From Cytophagaceae bacterium (GTDB lineage: Bacteria; Bacteroidota; Bacteroidia; Cytophagales; JAIYAX01), in the NCBI GenBank assembly GCA_027488815.1, contig JAIYAX010000012.1, positions 372,001 through 436,000 on the forward strand: a stretch of 64,000 bases of DNA. Reading direction: 5' to 3'. The position numbers and the translations under genes are program-made. Shown piece by piece: positions 41,915-52,842 of the stretch (position 1 is its first letter; every line of letters starts with the position of its first letter). Under the pieces are notes generated by a model that worked only from the letters and a program-made list of their open reading frames with translations, made no database searches and was not told the origin of the DNA.

Positions 41915-43291
41915 ATGGCAGAGCAAAGTAATCAAGCATTTTCAGATTTTAAACTAACAAGGCAGTGGATTGAGGCATTGGAGCAAATGGGTATTGATCA
42001 GCCCACCCCAATTCAAGAGAAAACGTATCGATCGATTGAAAATGGGGCCCATGTCGTAGGAGTGGCCCCAACAGGAACAGGGAAGACCATCGCTTATCTG
42101 CTTCCGCTTTTCCGCAAGCTTAGCCATGCCCAAGGCAACTCACCAAGGCTGCTGATTTTTGTTCCGACACGAGAATTGGTACAACAGGTGCATCAAGTAG
42201 CTGTTTCGCTATGTTCCCAAACCGACTTGCGGGTATTGATGGCATATGGAGGGGTAGGGCCCAAAGCACAAGCTGAGGCAATAGCTAAAGGAGTGGATGT
42301 GGTGGTGGCTACTCCGGGACGCTTTATGGAATTGTACCTGAAGGGCGAGTTGCCCGTAAAATTGATCCGTCATCTGGTCATCGATGAAGCTGACCGAATG
42401 ATGGACATGGGATTTATGCCTCAATTGCGCAAGCTGTTTGAAGTACTGCCGCCCAAGCGTCAGAATTTGCTTTTTTCAGCGACACTGCCCGAAAAAGTCG
42501 AAAGGCTGATTGCTGAGTTCATTGATTTTCCAGAGCGAATTGAGGCCTCACCTCAGGCAACAGTTGCGGTTACAATTGATCATCGTTTCTATAGGGTACC
42601 CAATTACCTCACAAAAATTCGATTGCTGGATTTCATACTTACGGGAAGAGATCAGCAAAAGGTGTTGATTTTTGCCCGTTCAAAAAAGACAGCAGAAGAA
42701 GTTAATCATTTCATCAGCCGAAAGATATCCGAATCGACAAGAGCAATTCATGGAAACAAAGCTCAGAGCAGCCGGATAAATGCCATGGAAGGGTTCAAAC
42801 AAAACGAACTACAATATTTAGTTGCTACAGACCTTGCAGCAAGGGGTATCGATGTTCAGGGAGTTGATCTGGTAATCAATCTGGACGCCCCACTCAAGCC
42901 TGAAGACTATGTTCACCGTATTGGCAGAACCGGAAGGGCAGGAAAAACCGGAGAGGCAGTCACCTTTGTAAGTCCGAATGATGAGATCAGAATCGAGCAA
43001 ATACAGGAACTCATTAAGTCAGGAATTAAGGAAGAATTACTGCCTGAGGAGCTGAGAGTCGAAGAAACAAGTCCTGCTGAAGCCAGAAAGATGGCGATGG
43101 AGATCGATGAGCAGAAAAGAAGAAATGACACCGAGTTTAAAGGAGCATTTCATCAGAAAAAGAGAAAGAACAAAACTGCAAAGACCTACAAGTCAAGCCC
43201 TAATATCAGTTTTACAGAGGTCAAATCCGGTAATCGTAACAGAACGACGTCTCCAAATAAAAAGAGGCAAAAGGGGGTTAGGGGAAAATAA
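41915..43291 (+). CDS. DEAD-box RNA helicase
   Basis: 458 aa. ATP-dependent RNA unwinding. Q motif near residue 28, Walker A APTGTGKT near 50, PTRELV near 85, VATPGR near 130, DEAD in VIDEADRMMDMGF near 153, SAT near 187, and HRIGRTGRAG near 330. The C-terminal 75 residues are Lys/Arg/Asn-rich (GAFHQKKRKNKTAK, NRTTSPNKKRQKG), an RNA-binding tail. RhlE-like. Substrate unknown. Confidence 0.95.
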   Translation: MAEQSNQAFSDFKLTRQWIEALEQMGIDQPTPIQEKTYRSIENGAHVVGVAPTGTGKTIAYLLPLFRKLSHAQGNSPRLLIFVPTRELVQQVHQVAVSLCSQTDLRVLMAYGGVGPKAQAEAIAKGVDVVVATPGRFMELYLKGELPVKLIRHLVIDEADRMMDMGFMPQLRKLFEVLPPKRQNLLFSATLPEKVERLIAEFIDFPERIEASPQATVAVTIDHRFYRVPNYLTKIRLLDFILTGRDQQKVLIFARSKKTAEEVNHFISRKISESTRAIHGNKAQSSRINAMEGFKQNELQYLVATDLAARGIDVQGVDLVINLDAPLKPEDYVHRIGRTGRAGKTGEAVTFVSPNDEIRIEQIQELIKSGIKEELLPEELRVEETSPAEARKMAMEIDEQKRRNDTEFKGAFHQKKRKNKTAKTYKSSPNISFTEVKSGNRNRTTSPNKKRQKGVRGK

Positions 43292-43415
43292 TCAGCTAGC
43301 AAAAAACAACAATACCAAATTATATGAGCCTAATGTTTGGAAGATAAATGATCGGTCTATATCTTTCGCCATAGTTCATGATGTTTTGGTTTGTTTTTTT
43401 ATGTTACTGAACCCA

Positions 43416-44792
43416 TCATTCTTTGTGATGGTTTTCTTTCCATAGCTGGTTAAATGATCTTGGGGCAAGTCGGGGTAATGTCCTCCGGCGGCCCCAAGTT
43501 TCTTTTATAGCCATAGACAGCACCTGATTTTTAAGCCAGGCAGGAGCCAAATTCATAAGCCTTCGACTTTTCATTGCCCTTAGCCATAGTTTCCAGACAA
43601 AAGATTCCGATTTTGTAAAAAGCTTCTCCTTCACGCTCTTACGCCGATTCTGAAGAAGTAAGTTATGAATGTCAATTTTTACAGGACAAACCGAGGTGCA
43701 GGCTCCACACAAAGAACTTGCATAGCTTAAGTGTTTATATTCTTCAAGACCTGATAAATGGGGAGTGATGACTGATCCAATGGGGCCACTGTACGTGGTT
43801 TCATAAGCATGTCCACCAATGTTTTTGTAGACCGGGCATGCATTTAAACAAGCACCGCAGCGTATGCAATTGAGGGCATTGCGTTTGTCTTGCTCTTTAA
43901 GCAGGCGTGTTCGGCCATTGTCCAATAAAATGACCACCATCTCAGCAGGGCCATCTGCTTCTCCCGTTTTTTGTGGGCCAGTAATTAGCGTATTGTAAAC
44001 GGTTACAACTTGTCCTGTGCCGCTGGTAGCTAGTAATGGCCAAAATAGGTCAAGGTCTTCCACACTTGGGATGATCTTTTCGATGCCCACTACAGCGATA
44101 TGCACTTTTGGAAAGGTAAAGGACAGACGACCGTTTCCTTCGTTTTCTGTAATCGCAATGCCACCAATATCTGGCAGGATAAAGTTAGCACCGGTGATAC
44201 CAATATCTGCCTGAGTATACTTTTCTCTGAGAAGTCTCCGTGCAGTAAGAGCCAGCTCTGTAGCATCGTCGGTAAGAGGAGTTTTCAGCTTTTCGTTAAA
44301 CAGCTTAGATACATCAGATATGCTCATGTGCATCGCCGGCGTGACGATATGGTAGGGCTTTTGACCGGCCAACTGTACGATAAATTCTCCTAAATCGGTC
44401 TCAACAACTTCTACTCCATGGTGCTCCAGGTGTTCATTCAAATCAAGCTCCTCGGTGGTCATCGACTTAGATTTAACCACACTTTTTGCTCCTTTGGCCT
44501 CGAATATTTTTACGATTTCGCTCAAGGCGGTTTGCTTGTCAGCCGCCCAAATTACTTTACCTCCGTTTTTGATGAAATTGCTCTCAAACTCAAGTAAATA
44601 CTTGTCGAGGTTTTCCATCACCTGAGTTTTGAGATAGGAAGCCCTCAATCGGGCAAGCTCATGGTCCCTGTATTGAGTTTTACCCTCAGCTACCGCACGG
44701 TCATATTTTTCAATGTTGAAATTAATTTTCCGGCGATGCTCCAGATCAAAAGCAATCGATGTGTTTTGTACAAACTTGCTTTGCTGGTCCAT
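43416..44792 (-). CDS. lutB: LutB-type iron-sulfur lactate utilisation protein
   Basis: 458 aa. Subunit of LutABC lactate oxidation or a related electron-transfer complex. Two 4Fe-4S motifs: CIRCGACLNACP near residue 305 and CGACTSVCP near 355, preceded by the LUD domain with ITGANFILPDIGG near 195. lutA and lutC are not adjacent. An M28 peptidase gene precedes it by 5 bases, so the two may be co-transcribed. Confidence 0.92.
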   Translation of the reverse strand: MDQQSKFVQNTSIAFDLEHRRKINFNIEKYDRAVAEGKTQYRDHELARLRASYLKTQVMENLDKYLLEFESNFIKNGGKVIWAADKQTALSEIVKIFEAKGAKSVVKSKSMTTEELDLNEHLEHHGVEVVETDLGEFIVQLAGQKPYHIVTPAMHMSISDVSKLFNEKLKTPLTDDATELALTARRLLREKYTQADIGITGANFILPDIGGIAITENEGNGRLSFTFPKVHIAVVGIEKIIPSVEDLDLFWPLLATSGTGQVVTVYNTLITGPQKTGEADGPAEMVVILLDNGRTRLLKEQDKRNALNCIRCGACLNACPVYKNIGGHAYETTYSGPIGSVITPHLSGLEEYKHLSYASSLCGACTSVCPVKIDIHNLLLQNRRKSVKEKLFTKSESFVWKLWLRAMKSRRLMNLAPAWLKNQVLSMAIKETWGRRRTLPRLAPRSFNQLWKENHHKE

Positions 44793-44797
44793 CGGGC

Positions 44798-46324
44798 TTA
44801 TTGGTCTGGGGTAATTTTTTGCTCACGGGTGGCAATCTCCCATGCAGTGGAAAACACCAAACGAGCTATTTTTTCAATTTTTGGAAAGTTGATTTTATCC
44901 ACATCATCAGTAACACGGTGGTAGTCAGGATGCGTTCCATTGAAGTAGAAAATCACGGGGATATTGTTTTTGGCAAAATTGTAATGATCTGAACGGTAGT
45001 AAAACTGGTTCGGATCGTCTTCACTGTTGTAGGTGTAGTCAAGCGTTAAGTTCTCAGTGTTTTTATTGACAGTTTCGCTTACTCTGTGGAGGTCTTTTGA
45101 AAGTTTATCAGAGCCAATGAGGTAAACATAGTTCGGGTTGTTTGCATATTTTTCATCCTGCCGACCGATCATGTCAATGTTAAGGTTCGTAATAGTTTGA
45201 TCCAGAGGAACTAAAGGCTTACTTACATAATATTTGGAACCCAGAAGGCCTTTTTCTTCCCCGCTAACAGTCATGAAGATCACCGATCTTTTTGGGTGTT
45301 TTCCGGCATCTACTGCTGTTTTAAAAGCCCGGGCTATTTCCATCACCGCCACAGTGCCGGATCCATCGTCATCAGCCCCGTTAAAAACTTCCTTGTTTTT
45401 GTTTACTCCAACATGGTCGTAATGTGCCGTAATGACGATGTACTCATCAGGGAAAGTACTGCCTTTCACATATCCAATTACATTTTCAGACACCAACTGC
45501 TCAACTTTTCGTATGGATAAAAAACGACTGGCTTTGCCAGCCTTAGGCTTAAGGACTTTCTTATTTGATTTGGCATTTTTCAGTTTGCCTGAAGAAATTC
45601 CACTAAGCACTGAAGCGGTTTTGATGCTGGTATACATCACTGGAGTTGTTTCTTTGGGCATGGATAAACTCAAGGATGGGTTTTCTGCATAATACCTGAA
45701 GTTCTTTTGATTTCGTTCGAAATCTTTGTCCTCACTGGCGATGATCAAGCCAAGTGCTTCGTGTTTTGTTGCCAATTCGGTAAGCTTGTTTGATCGTTCT
45801 GAGCCTTTGAGACTCTTCTCGTAATCCTGATCAACCATCGTCAAAATCCAGTTCCCTTTGTAGGTTTTAGATTTAAGTGATGCCTCGTCTTTCAGCCATT
45901 CTGAAGCATTACCCGCCCAGAAAACAGTTGCGTTTTTTGGCTCAGGAAAATCCGGAATGCTCAGGCAAAAGAAGTGGTCGGCATATTTGAACTGCTTTTT
46001 GCCAACGCTCAGGGTCATTTCCTCAGCCATCACTTTATAAAGAGTAAAGGGCTGGAGATAGGGGTTTGAATTTCCGTTTTGAGGCAAACTTTCCAATCCG
46101 ATGGACTTGAAATGATTGAAAATATATTCTGCTGCCTTTTTTTGTCCTGGTTTTCCCGTGTCTCTGCCTTCCAGAGAATCGGAAGCCAGTATACTTAAGT
46201 GCTTTTTAAGATTTTCCGATTTGATCACAGAGGCCATCTCTTTGATCTGGTTGAAGTCTGTGTTCTGAGCAAGAAGGACAAAAGGACAAAATACAGCAAA
46301 GCATATCAGTGAAATTTTTCTCAT
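44798..46324 (-). CDS. Secreted M28-family zinc aminopeptidase
   Basis: 508 aa from ATG at 46324; an ATG three codons upstream gives 511. Signal peptide to about residue 19 (FVLLA-QNT). Zinc ligands of the M28 core: His in ITAHYDHVG, Asp in NGADDDGSG, Glu in VSGEEKGLLG, Asp in LNIDMIGR and His in THPDYHRVTDD. A PA-like insert lies in residues 110-250. Predicted periplasmic or exported peptide degradation. Confidence 0.93.
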   Translation of the reverse strand: MRKISLICFAVFCPFVLLAQNTDFNQIKEMASVIKSENLKKHLSILASDSLEGRDTGKPGQKKAAEYIFNHFKSIGLESLPQNGNSNPYLQPFTLYKVMAEEMTLSVGKKQFKYADHFFCLSIPDFPEPKNATVFWAGNASEWLKDEASLKSKTYKGNWILTMVDQDYEKSLKGSERSNKLTELATKHEALGLIIASEDKDFERNQKNFRYYAENPSLSLSMPKETTPVMYTSIKTASVLSGISSGKLKNAKSNKKVLKPKAGKASRFLSIRKVEQLVSENVIGYVKGSTFPDEYIVITAHYDHVGVNKNKEVFNGADDDGSGTVAVMEIARAFKTAVDAGKHPKRSVIFMTVSGEEKGLLGSKYYVSKPLVPLDQTITNLNIDMIGRQDEKYANNPNYVYLIGSDKLSKDLHRVSETVNKNTENLTLDYTYNSEDDPNQFYYRSDHYNFAKNNIPVIFYFNGTHPDYHRVTDDVDKINFPKIEKIARLVFSTAWEIATREQKITPDQ

Positions 46325-46443
46325 GAGGTCCATTAGTGAAAAGGCAAAAATAGATACATTCTACTTTCTCAGGCTAAATATATTACACATTCGGAGGATG
46401 GGCATGTTAGAGGGAGGATACTCTTAAATGAGACAATTTCTCC

Positions 46444-46451
46444 TAATTTTG
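46444..46451 (+). promoter_or_regulatory. -7 box TAATTTTG upstream of gcvP
   Basis: TAnnTTTG, 83 bases before the ATG; no -33 and no glycine riboswitch seen in the leader. Confidence 0.3.
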
Positions 46452-46534
46452 TGTTCAATACATACAGCAGCAATTGGGAGCTTTTCAGTACGATTTCACT
46501 CCTGACTGTATGACCTTCTAATTAACTCGTATTC

Positions 46535-49432
46535 ATGAATTTAGACATTCATTTCCACACTGCTTTCGAGAGCAGGCATAATGCCCCATCAGCTAATGAG
46601 ACCGCTCAAATGCTTGAATTTCTGGGGATTTCATCAATTGATCAATTGATCGATCAGACGGTACCCGCTGCTATTCGCCTGAAGCGCCCGTTGCAGCTTC
46701 CGGCTCCCAAAGACGAAGCGACTTTTCTGAAAGATTTCAAAAAAATGGCTTCTTCCAATAAAGTTTTCCGGTCATTCATCGGCATGGGGTATTACAACAC
46801 CTTCACGCCAACCGTCATTTTAAGGAACATTCTTGAAAATCCGGGCTGGTACACTGCCTACACACCTTACCAGGCAGAAATTGCTCAGGGTAGGCTTGAA
46901 GCACTGATCAATTATCAAACGATGGTCTCTGACCTTACTGGTATGGAGATCGCCAATGCCTCTTTGCTTGATGAAGGAACTTCTGCCTCTGAAGCCATGG
47001 CAATGCTTTATCACAGCAGACCAGCGGAAAAGAAGGACTCGAACGTCTTTTTTGTTTCCTCTCATTGCCTTCCTCAAACCATTGATGTACTCAAGACCCG
47101 CTCGGAGCCTATTGGTATTAAATTAGTCATTGGAGATCATCGATCATTCGACTTTAGTACCGGAGAGGTCTTTGCTGTGTTGCTACAGTACCCCGCTGCG
47201 AGTGGTGAAGTATTTGATTATCATGACCTTATCGCAACACTTAAAGAGCAGCAAATTCAGGTTGCTGTGGCAGCCGATCTCCTAGCTCTTACAATGCTAA
47301 CCCCTCCAGGTGAGATGGGGGCTGATGTCGTAGTAGGTACAAGTCAGCGCTTCGGGGTGCCAATGGGATACGGAGGTCCTCATTCAGCCTATTTTGCAAC
47401 GAAAGAGCATTACAAGCGATTACTGCCCGGAAGAATTATTGGAGCCTCAGTTGACCGAGAGGGTAGGCCGGCGTATCGTATGGCTTTGCAAACCCGTGAA
47501 CAACATATCCGCAGAGAGAAGGCCACTTCTAATATCTGTACCGCCCAGGTGCTCTTAGCAGTGATTGCCGGAAGTTATGCAGTTTATCATGGTCCCCAAG
47601 GGCTTAAGAAGATCGCTGCCCGTACCCATGGGCTCACTCAGGTTCTTGCTAAAGGACTGAAAGCCATAGGTGTGAAACTCAACCATGAGCATTATTTCGA
47701 TACCCTCAGCTTATCGATTGAAAATTCTAAGCATGCGGCTATAAGTAAGTCAGCATTAAGCAGAGAAATGAATTTTTATTTCCATCAGGACGAAGTCAGA
47801 ATTTCTCTTGATGAAACGAGCAGCCTGAGCGATGTAGAGGATATTCTGAATGTCATTGCAGAAGGATTAGGCAAAAGTGTCTCAGACATTTCCACTTACA
47901 CCCAGGATTTAAAGCTCAATTGGCCGGAGAGGTTAATCCGTAAGTCAGCATTTCTCAGCCATCCGGTTTTTCAAAGCTACCATGCTGAGCATGAAATGCT
48001 GAGATATATCAAGTCTTTGGAGAATAAAGACCTCTCGATGGTTCATTCGATGATTTCATTAGGTTCATGTACCATGAAACTGAACGCTACCACCGAAATG
48101 ATCCCAGTTACCTGGCCGGAATTTGGACAAATACACCCTTTTGCTCCGGCAGATCAGGTGAAAGGCTACGAATTACTATTTACAGAGCTAAGTCAGTGGC
48201 TTTGTGAAGTGACGGGATTTGATGCCATGTCTTTACAGCCTAACTCTGGGGCTCAGGGAGAATACGCCGGTTTGATGGTGATACGTGCTTACCATCAGGC
48301 AAGAGGAGATCATCACCGTAACATTGCCCTTATACCTTCTTCAGCTCACGGCACAAACCCGGCAAGTGCGGTAATGGCCGGAATGCAGGTTGTAATTGTC
48401 AAATGCGATGAAAGAGGCAACATCGATATCGCAGATCTTAAATCCAAGGCCGAAGAGCATTCAGCTCAGCTTTCGGCTTTGATGGTGACGTATCCTTCCA
48501 CACACGGGGTGTTTGAAGAGGGAATTATCGAAATCTGTGAGATCATTCATCGACATGGAGGAAAGGTTTACATGGATGGCGCCAATATGAACGCTCAGGT
48601 AGGTCTTACCAGTCCTGCACGCATCGGAGCCGATGTTTGCCACCTGAACCTCCACAAAACCTTTTGCATCCCGCATGGTGGCGGTGGCCCGGGCATGGGA
48701 CCTATCGGTGTGACCAAAGATCTCGCCCCTTACCTTCCCGGACATACCCAAGTGAGCACAGGAGGCCAATTGGCTATTCCAGCAATTTCAGCCGCTCCTT
48801 TTGGAAGCGCCAGTATTCTCGTCATCTCCTATGCCTACATCGCCATGATGGGAGGGGAAGGCCTGACCAATGCAACCAAAATGGCCATCCTTAATGCCAA
48901 CTACATCAAACAAAGGATTGAGCAGCATTACCCCATCCTGTACACAGGCTCAAAAGGCAGATGTGCACATGAAATGATCATTGACTGTCGTAGCTTCAAG
49001 CAAGTAGGTATAGAAGTGGAAGATATCGCCAAGCGACTGATGGACTACGGTTATCATGCACCAACTGTTTCTTTCCCTGTGGCAGGAACGATGATGATCG
49101 AACCAACTGAAAGTGAGAGCAAAGCTGAGCTGGATAAGTTTTGTGAAGCACTCATCTCAATCAGAAAAGAAATAGAAGAGGTGGAACAAGGCCTGGCCGA
49201 CCGAGTTGAAAACGTGTTGAAGAATGCACCTCATACTGCACAGGTCGTTTTATCTGACCAATGGAATAAACCTTATGGACGAGAAAAAGCTGCATTCCCT
49301 GCGACTTTTGTGCGGAGGGCTAAGTTTTGGCCTACAGTAAGCCGGATTGACAGTGCCTATGGCGACCGAAATCTGGTTTGCAGTTGCTTGCCGATAGAAG
49401 CCTACCAGGTAAAAGAGGAAGCCGTTTCTTAA
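46535..49432 (+). CDS. gcvP: Glycine dehydrogenase (decarboxylating), P protein
   Basis: 965 aa. Glycine cleavage system subunit that decarboxylates glycine on PLP and hands the aminomethyl group to lipoylated H protein; in the cytosol. Fused alpha/beta form. PLP Lys708 in [18 protein letters not shown]; other phrases: [20 protein letters not shown] near 110, [10 protein letters not shown] near 149, [16 protein letters not shown] near 505, [12 protein letters not shown] near 610. Partners gcvT/H are not in the window; lipA is at 57 kb. Terminator follows. Confidence 0.97.
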   Translation: MNLDIHFHTAFESRHNAPSANETAQMLEFLGISSIDQLIDQTVPAAIRLKRPLQLPAPKDEATFLKDFKKMASSNKVFRSFIGMGYYNTFTPTVILRNILENPGWYTAYTPYQAEIAQGRLEALINYQTMVSDLTGMEIANASLLDEGTSASEAMAMLYHSRPAEKKDSNVFFVSSHCLPQTIDVLKTRSEPIGIKLVIGDHRSFDFSTGEVFAVLLQYPAASGEVFDYHDLIATLKEQQIQVAVAADLLALTMLTPPGEMGADVVVGTSQRFGVPMGYGGPHSAYFATKEHYKRLLPGRIIGASVDREGRPAYRMALQTREQHIRREKATSNICTAQVLLAVIAGSYAVYHGPQGLKKIAARTHGLTQVLAKGLKAIGVKLNHEHYFDTLSLSIENSKHAAISKSALSREMNFYFHQDEVRISLDETSSLSDVEDILNVIAEGLGKSVSDISTYTQDLKLNWPERLIRKSAFLSHPVFQSYHAEHEMLRYIKSLENKDLSMVHSMISLGSCTMKLNATTEMIPVTWPEFGQIHPFAPADQVKGYELLFTELSQWLCEVTGFDAMSLQPNSGAQGEYAGLMVIRAYHQARGDHHRNIALIPSSAHGTNPASAVMAGMQVVIVKCDERGNIDIADLKSKAEEHSAQLSALMVTYPSTHGVFEEGIIEICEIIHRHGGKVYMDGANMNAQVGLTSPARIGADVCHLNLHKTFCIPHGGGGPGMGPIGVTKDLAPYLPGHTQVSTGGQLAIPAISAAPFGSASILVISYAYIAMMGGEGLTNATKMAILNANYIKQRIEQHYPILYTGSKGRCAHEMIIDCRSFKQVGIEVEDIAKRLMDYGYHAPTVSFPVAGTMMIEPTESESKAELDKFCEALISIRKEIEEVEQGLADRVENVLKNAPHTAQVVLSDQWNKPYGREKAAFPATFVRRAKFWPTVSRIDSAYGDRNLVCSCLPIEAYQVKEEAVS

Positions 49433-49455
49433 GTTATTTTTTCCTACATCTATTG

Positions 49456-49484
49456 ACCCCCGGAATGTAAACCGGGGGTTTTCA
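49456..49484 (+). terminator. Terminator of gcvP
   Basis: 8-bp stem ACCCCCGG / CCGGGGGT with an 8-base loop and TTTTC tail. Confidence 0.87.
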
Positions 49485-49513
49485 TTTTTAATTTTTCACT
49501 CTCAACCCAGCTG

Positions 49514-51385
49514 ATGAATCTGCTCTCTGTCGATACCCTGACCAAATCATTGGGTCAACGGGTTCTTTTTAAAGAACTCACTTTTGGCCTTGCACAGGGG
49601 GAAAAGGCCGCCTTGATTGGCCAAAATGGAAGCGGTAAAACCACTATGCTTCAGATCATAGCCGGGCGTGAGGATGCAGATTCAGGAATAGTTGCCTTTA
49701 GAAAAGACCTCAGAGTAGGTTATCTGGATCAGAACCCTCAGTTTCCTCAGGGGCTCAATGCGCTGGAGGCTATTTTTAACAGCGGAAATCCCACCCTCAA
49801 GCTGTTAAGGGATTATGAAAAGGCACTGATTCTGTCTACTGAAGATCACGAAAAGGGAGCTGTTGAACTCGACAGGTTGATGCAGGAGATGGATCGACTC
49901 AATGCCTGGGATCTTGAAAGTAAGGTAAGGCAGATACTTGGCCAAATGGGGATTTATGATCTTCAGCAGCCTTTAGCCTCCATGTCTGGTGGACAGAAAA
50001 AGCGAGTTGCACTGGCAAAAGTATTGCTGGAAGAGCCGGAACTCCTTCTGCTTGATGAGCCCACCAATCACCTTGATCTGGAAGTGATCGAATGGCTGGA
50101 AGGCTATCTGTCCAGTCAAAAGATTACCCTTTTGATGGTTACCCACGACAGGTATTTTCTTGATCAGGTCTGCAATGTAATTTTTGAACTGGACGGAGGC
50201 CAACTTTTTAGAGTCGATGGCCGATATACCAAGTTTTTAGAGCTTAAGGAATTAAGAGAGCAAGTAGCAAATCAGGAGGTGGAAAAGGCCCGCAATCTGA
50301 TGCGAAAAGAGCTGGATTGGATTCGCAGGCAACCCAAAGCCAGAGGTACCAAAGCCAAGTACCGGGTTGATGCATTCGAAGATTTAAAAGAAAAGGCCTC
50401 TCAAAACCTTAAAAAAGACCTAATCCAACTGGATACGAAGTTGACCCGACAGGGAAGTAAAATTCTGGAACTGCACCATATCAACAAATCATGGGGTGAT
50501 CGCTGCATCCTGAGCAATTTTAGCCATGTTTTTCAAAAGGGGGAGCGAATTGGAATTGTTGGTGCAAATGGTGCCGGCAAGTCAACTCTTCTTCAACTCA
50601 TTAGTGGGCAGTTAAGTCCTGATTCTGGTGTTATCGACAAAGGAAACAATACCGTTTTTGGCTATTACAGGCAGCAAGAGTTGACAGCAAGCCCAGGCAC
50701 ACGTGTGATCGATATTGTCACAAAAGTAGCCGAGTACATTAGTTTGAGTGATGGTTCACAAATCTCAGCTTCTCAACTTCTTAACAGGTTTTTGTTTCCT
50801 CCCAAGCAGCAGTACGATCTGGTGGAAAAGCTTAGTGGCGGTGAAAAACGCAGGCTTCAATTGTTGCAGGTGTTGATGTTGAACCCCAACTTTATCTTGC
50901 TGGATGAGCCTACCAATGATCTTGATATTCATACCTTAAACATTCTTGAGGACTTTCTGGAGCAATACCAGGGTTGTCTCATGGTTGTTTCTCATGATCG
51001 ATATTTTATGGATCGGCTGGTAGATCACCTCTGGGTCTTTGAAGGCGAAGGTAAGCTGGTTGACTTCCCGGGGAATTATACTGATTATCGTGAGAGCGGA
51101 AGGCAGAGAGTTAGCTTTACTCAGGAGACAAAGCCAGTAGTGCAGGAAGTTCCCCCGACCAGACAAAAGCGAAAGCTGAGTTTTGCCGAGCAACAAGAGC
51201 TGGAACAACTGGAGAAAAAGCTTCCAGAACTAGAAAAACGAATGGAGAAATTGTCGGAACAAATGTCAGCAGGGGAGGGTACTGCTAGTGATTTTGCAGA
51301 ATGGTCCTCTCAATATGCATTATTTAAGGATGAACTAGCTCAGGCCGAGATCAGATGGCTGGAGCTGATCGATATCAAAGGTTAG
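49514..51385 (+). CDS. uup: ABC-F ATPase, Uup type
   Basis: 623 aa with two ABC cassettes and no membrane helix. First: Walker A GQNGSGKTT near 36, signature MSGGQKKRVAL, Walker B LLLLDEPTNHLDL. Second: GANGAGKST near 350, LSGGEKRRLQL, FILLDEPTNDLDI. The C-terminal Lys/Glu-rich coiled coil (KRKLSFAEQQELEQLEKKLPE) is the Uup DNA-binding domain type. Uup acts on ribosomes or on DNA stability; the exact role is unknown. Confidence 0.95.
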   Translation: MNLLSVDTLTKSLGQRVLFKELTFGLAQGEKAALIGQNGSGKTTMLQIIAGREDADSGIVAFRKDLRVGYLDQNPQFPQGLNALEAIFNSGNPTLKLLRDYEKALILSTEDHEKGAVELDRLMQEMDRLNAWDLESKVRQILGQMGIYDLQQPLASMSGGQKKRVALAKVLLEEPELLLLDEPTNHLDLEVIEWLEGYLSSQKITLLMVTHDRYFLDQVCNVIFELDGGQLFRVDGRYTKFLELKELREQVANQEVEKARNLMRKELDWIRRQPKARGTKAKYRVDAFEDLKEKASQNLKKDLIQLDTKLTRQGSKILELHHINKSWGDRCILSNFSHVFQKGERIGIVGANGAGKSTLLQLISGQLSPDSGVIDKGNNTVFGYYRQQELTASPGTRVIDIVTKVAEYISLSDGSQISASQLLNRFLFPPKQQYDLVEKLSGGEKRRLQLLQVLMLNPNFILLDEPTNDLDIHTLNILEDFLEQYQGCLMVVSHDRYFMDRLVDHLWVFEGEGKLVDFPGNYTDYRESGRQRVSFTQETKPVVQEVPPTRQKRKLSFAEQQELEQLEKKLPELEKRMEKLSEQMSAGEGTASDFAEWSSQYALFKDELAQAEIRWLELIDIKG

Positions 51386-51416
51386 AAACTGATTTTTTAT
51401 CTTTCCAAAAAAAAGC

Positions 51417-52706
51417 ATGGAAAGGCGTTACTTCATTTCTCAGGCCGCCTTGCTGGCCGGAGCAGTCGGCTTACCCTCCTGGGGATGGTCTGCCAATAAC
51501 CTTGCGTGGGAGACAGGACTATCAGAGGGTCTTGAGAATGCAGCAGATGAAGAAGCCTGGAAAAAGATTGCTGGCCAGTTCCCAAAACCGAAAGGCTTCA
51601 TTCAGTTAGAGCATGGCTACTTTTCACATGCACTCCAGCAGGTACTCCAGTTTCAACACAGTCAGGAGCTTAACATCCAAAGCAATTCCTCCTTTTTTAT
51701 GAGAAGGGAGCAAGTGCAGTCAATTGAACAAGCTCGAGCAGCACTTGCTGTGTATTTTGGATGGGATAAAGAAACTCTGGCACTTACCCGAAACACAACC
51801 GAAAGCCTGAATACGATCATTCAAGGCTATCCATGGAAAGCAGGAGATGAAGTTGTCATCGGTCAGCAAGACTATGGCTCCATGACCGAGAGTTTTCAGC
51901 AGGCATCAGAGCGCTATGGGATCGTAATTAGGTATGCGACTATTCCCTTAATTCCGGAGAATGATGACCAGACCATAAATGCCTACTTAAGCCTGGTTAA
52001 TGAAAGAACCAGAATGCTGCATCTCACCCACATGATCAATCTGAGCGGGCAGGTGATTCCGTTGGATAAGATCATTCGAAAAGCAAGGGCATTGCTTCAA
52101 AAAGAGCGGATGCTTATTGTGGTCGATGCTGCCCACAGTGTAGCACATATTTCATATTCATGGAAAGATTGTGACGCCGATGTGGTTGCGGGGAGTCTGC
52201 ATAAGTGGATGTGTGCACCTATTGGAATCGGTTTCTTAAAAATCAGAAAGGAACATATCTCATTGTTTTGGCCTTTGATGGCTGACAGGAGTATAGCTAA
52301 AACAGACATCAGAAGGTTTGAGCATCAGGGCACAAGGCCTATTCAGGCACATTTGGGATTGGTTGAAGCCATCAAGTCACAAGCAATGTTTGGTTCCCTG
52401 CGGAATAAGGCTGCCCGATTGTATTATCTAAAGAACTACTGGGCAGAAAAGCTGATGGACGTACCGGGCGTACAAATCCAAACGCCCTTAAGTCAGGAAA
52501 GGAGCGGAGCAATCGCCAATATTGCGATGGATGGTATGACTGCCGAGCAACTGACGGCAGCACTCTGGGATCGAAGCAAGATTTTTACAGTGGCAGTAGT
52601 GCATCCTGCTATTAAAGGGATAAGAATTACACCTCATTTAAGCACTTCAATTTCTGAGCTAGATGTGCTCGTAAATTCCCTTAAGGATATCAGTAGGAAG
52701 AAATAA
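51417..52706 (+). CDS. Exported class V aminotransferase-fold enzyme
   Basis: 429 aa. PLP fold-type I, isopenicillin-N-epimerase-like. PLP Lys in GSLHKWMCAPIG near residue 262, preceding VVDAAHSVAH near 235. The N-terminus MERRYFISQAALLAGAVGLP is a twin-arginine-like signal (RR-x-F), so a folded PLP enzyme would be exported by Tat to the periplasm. Substrate unknown. Starts 31 bases after the uup stop on the same strand. Ends just before tRNA-Arg. Confidence 0.87.
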   Translation: MERRYFISQAALLAGAVGLPSWGWSANNLAWETGLSEGLENAADEEAWKKIAGQFPKPKGFIQLEHGYFSHALQQVLQFQHSQELNIQSNSSFFMRREQVQSIEQARAALAVYFGWDKETLALTRNTTESLNTIIQGYPWKAGDEVVIGQQDYGSMTESFQQASERYGIVIRYATIPLIPENDDQTINAYLSLVNERTRMLHLTHMINLSGQVIPLDKIIRKARALLQKERMLIVVDAAHSVAHISYSWKDCDADVVAGSLHKWMCAPIGIGFLKIRKEHISLFWPLMADRSIAKTDIRRFEHQGTRPIQAHLGLVEAIKSQAMFGSLRNKAARLYYLKNYWAEKLMDVPGVQIQTPLSQERSGAIANIAMDGMTAEQLTAALWDRSKIFTVAVVHPAIKGIRITPHLSTSISELDVLVNSLKDISRKK

Positions 52707-52731
52707 AAAAGCGGCAGTTTGTCGCTGCCGC
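52703..52731 (-). terminator. Terminator of tRNA-Arg
   Basis: 7-bp stem GCGGCAG / CTGCCGC with a 7-base loop, followed on the minus strand by TTTTTT. Confidence 0.85.
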
Positions 52732-52735
52732 CTGG

Positions 52736-52809
52736 TGAACCCGGAGAGAGTCGAACTCCCAACCTTCTGATCCGTAGTCAGATGCTCTATCCAATTAAGC
52801 TACGGGTCC
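52736..52809 (-). tRNA. tRNA-Arg (ACG)
   Basis: Anticodon ACG in CTACGGA closed by TCTGA/TCAGA. Acceptor GGACCCG / CGGGTTC with one G.U; discriminator A. CCA not encoded. A34 is expected to be edited to inosine. Confidence 0.93.
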
Positions 52810-52820
52810 GTAATGGGGCA

Positions 52821-52828
52821 CAAAAGTA
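52821..52828 (-). promoter_or_regulatory. -7 box TACTTTTG of tRNA-Arg
   Basis: TAnnTTTG on the minus strand, 11 bases before the tRNA. No consensus -33. Confidence 0.5.
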
Positions 52829-52842
52829 ATCATTCTGTTAAA

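Noticed and set aside
46381-46534. Glycine riboswitch before gcvP
   Set aside because: The leader is only about 150 bases and shows no tandem aptamer core or expression platform; only a weak -7 box was seen.
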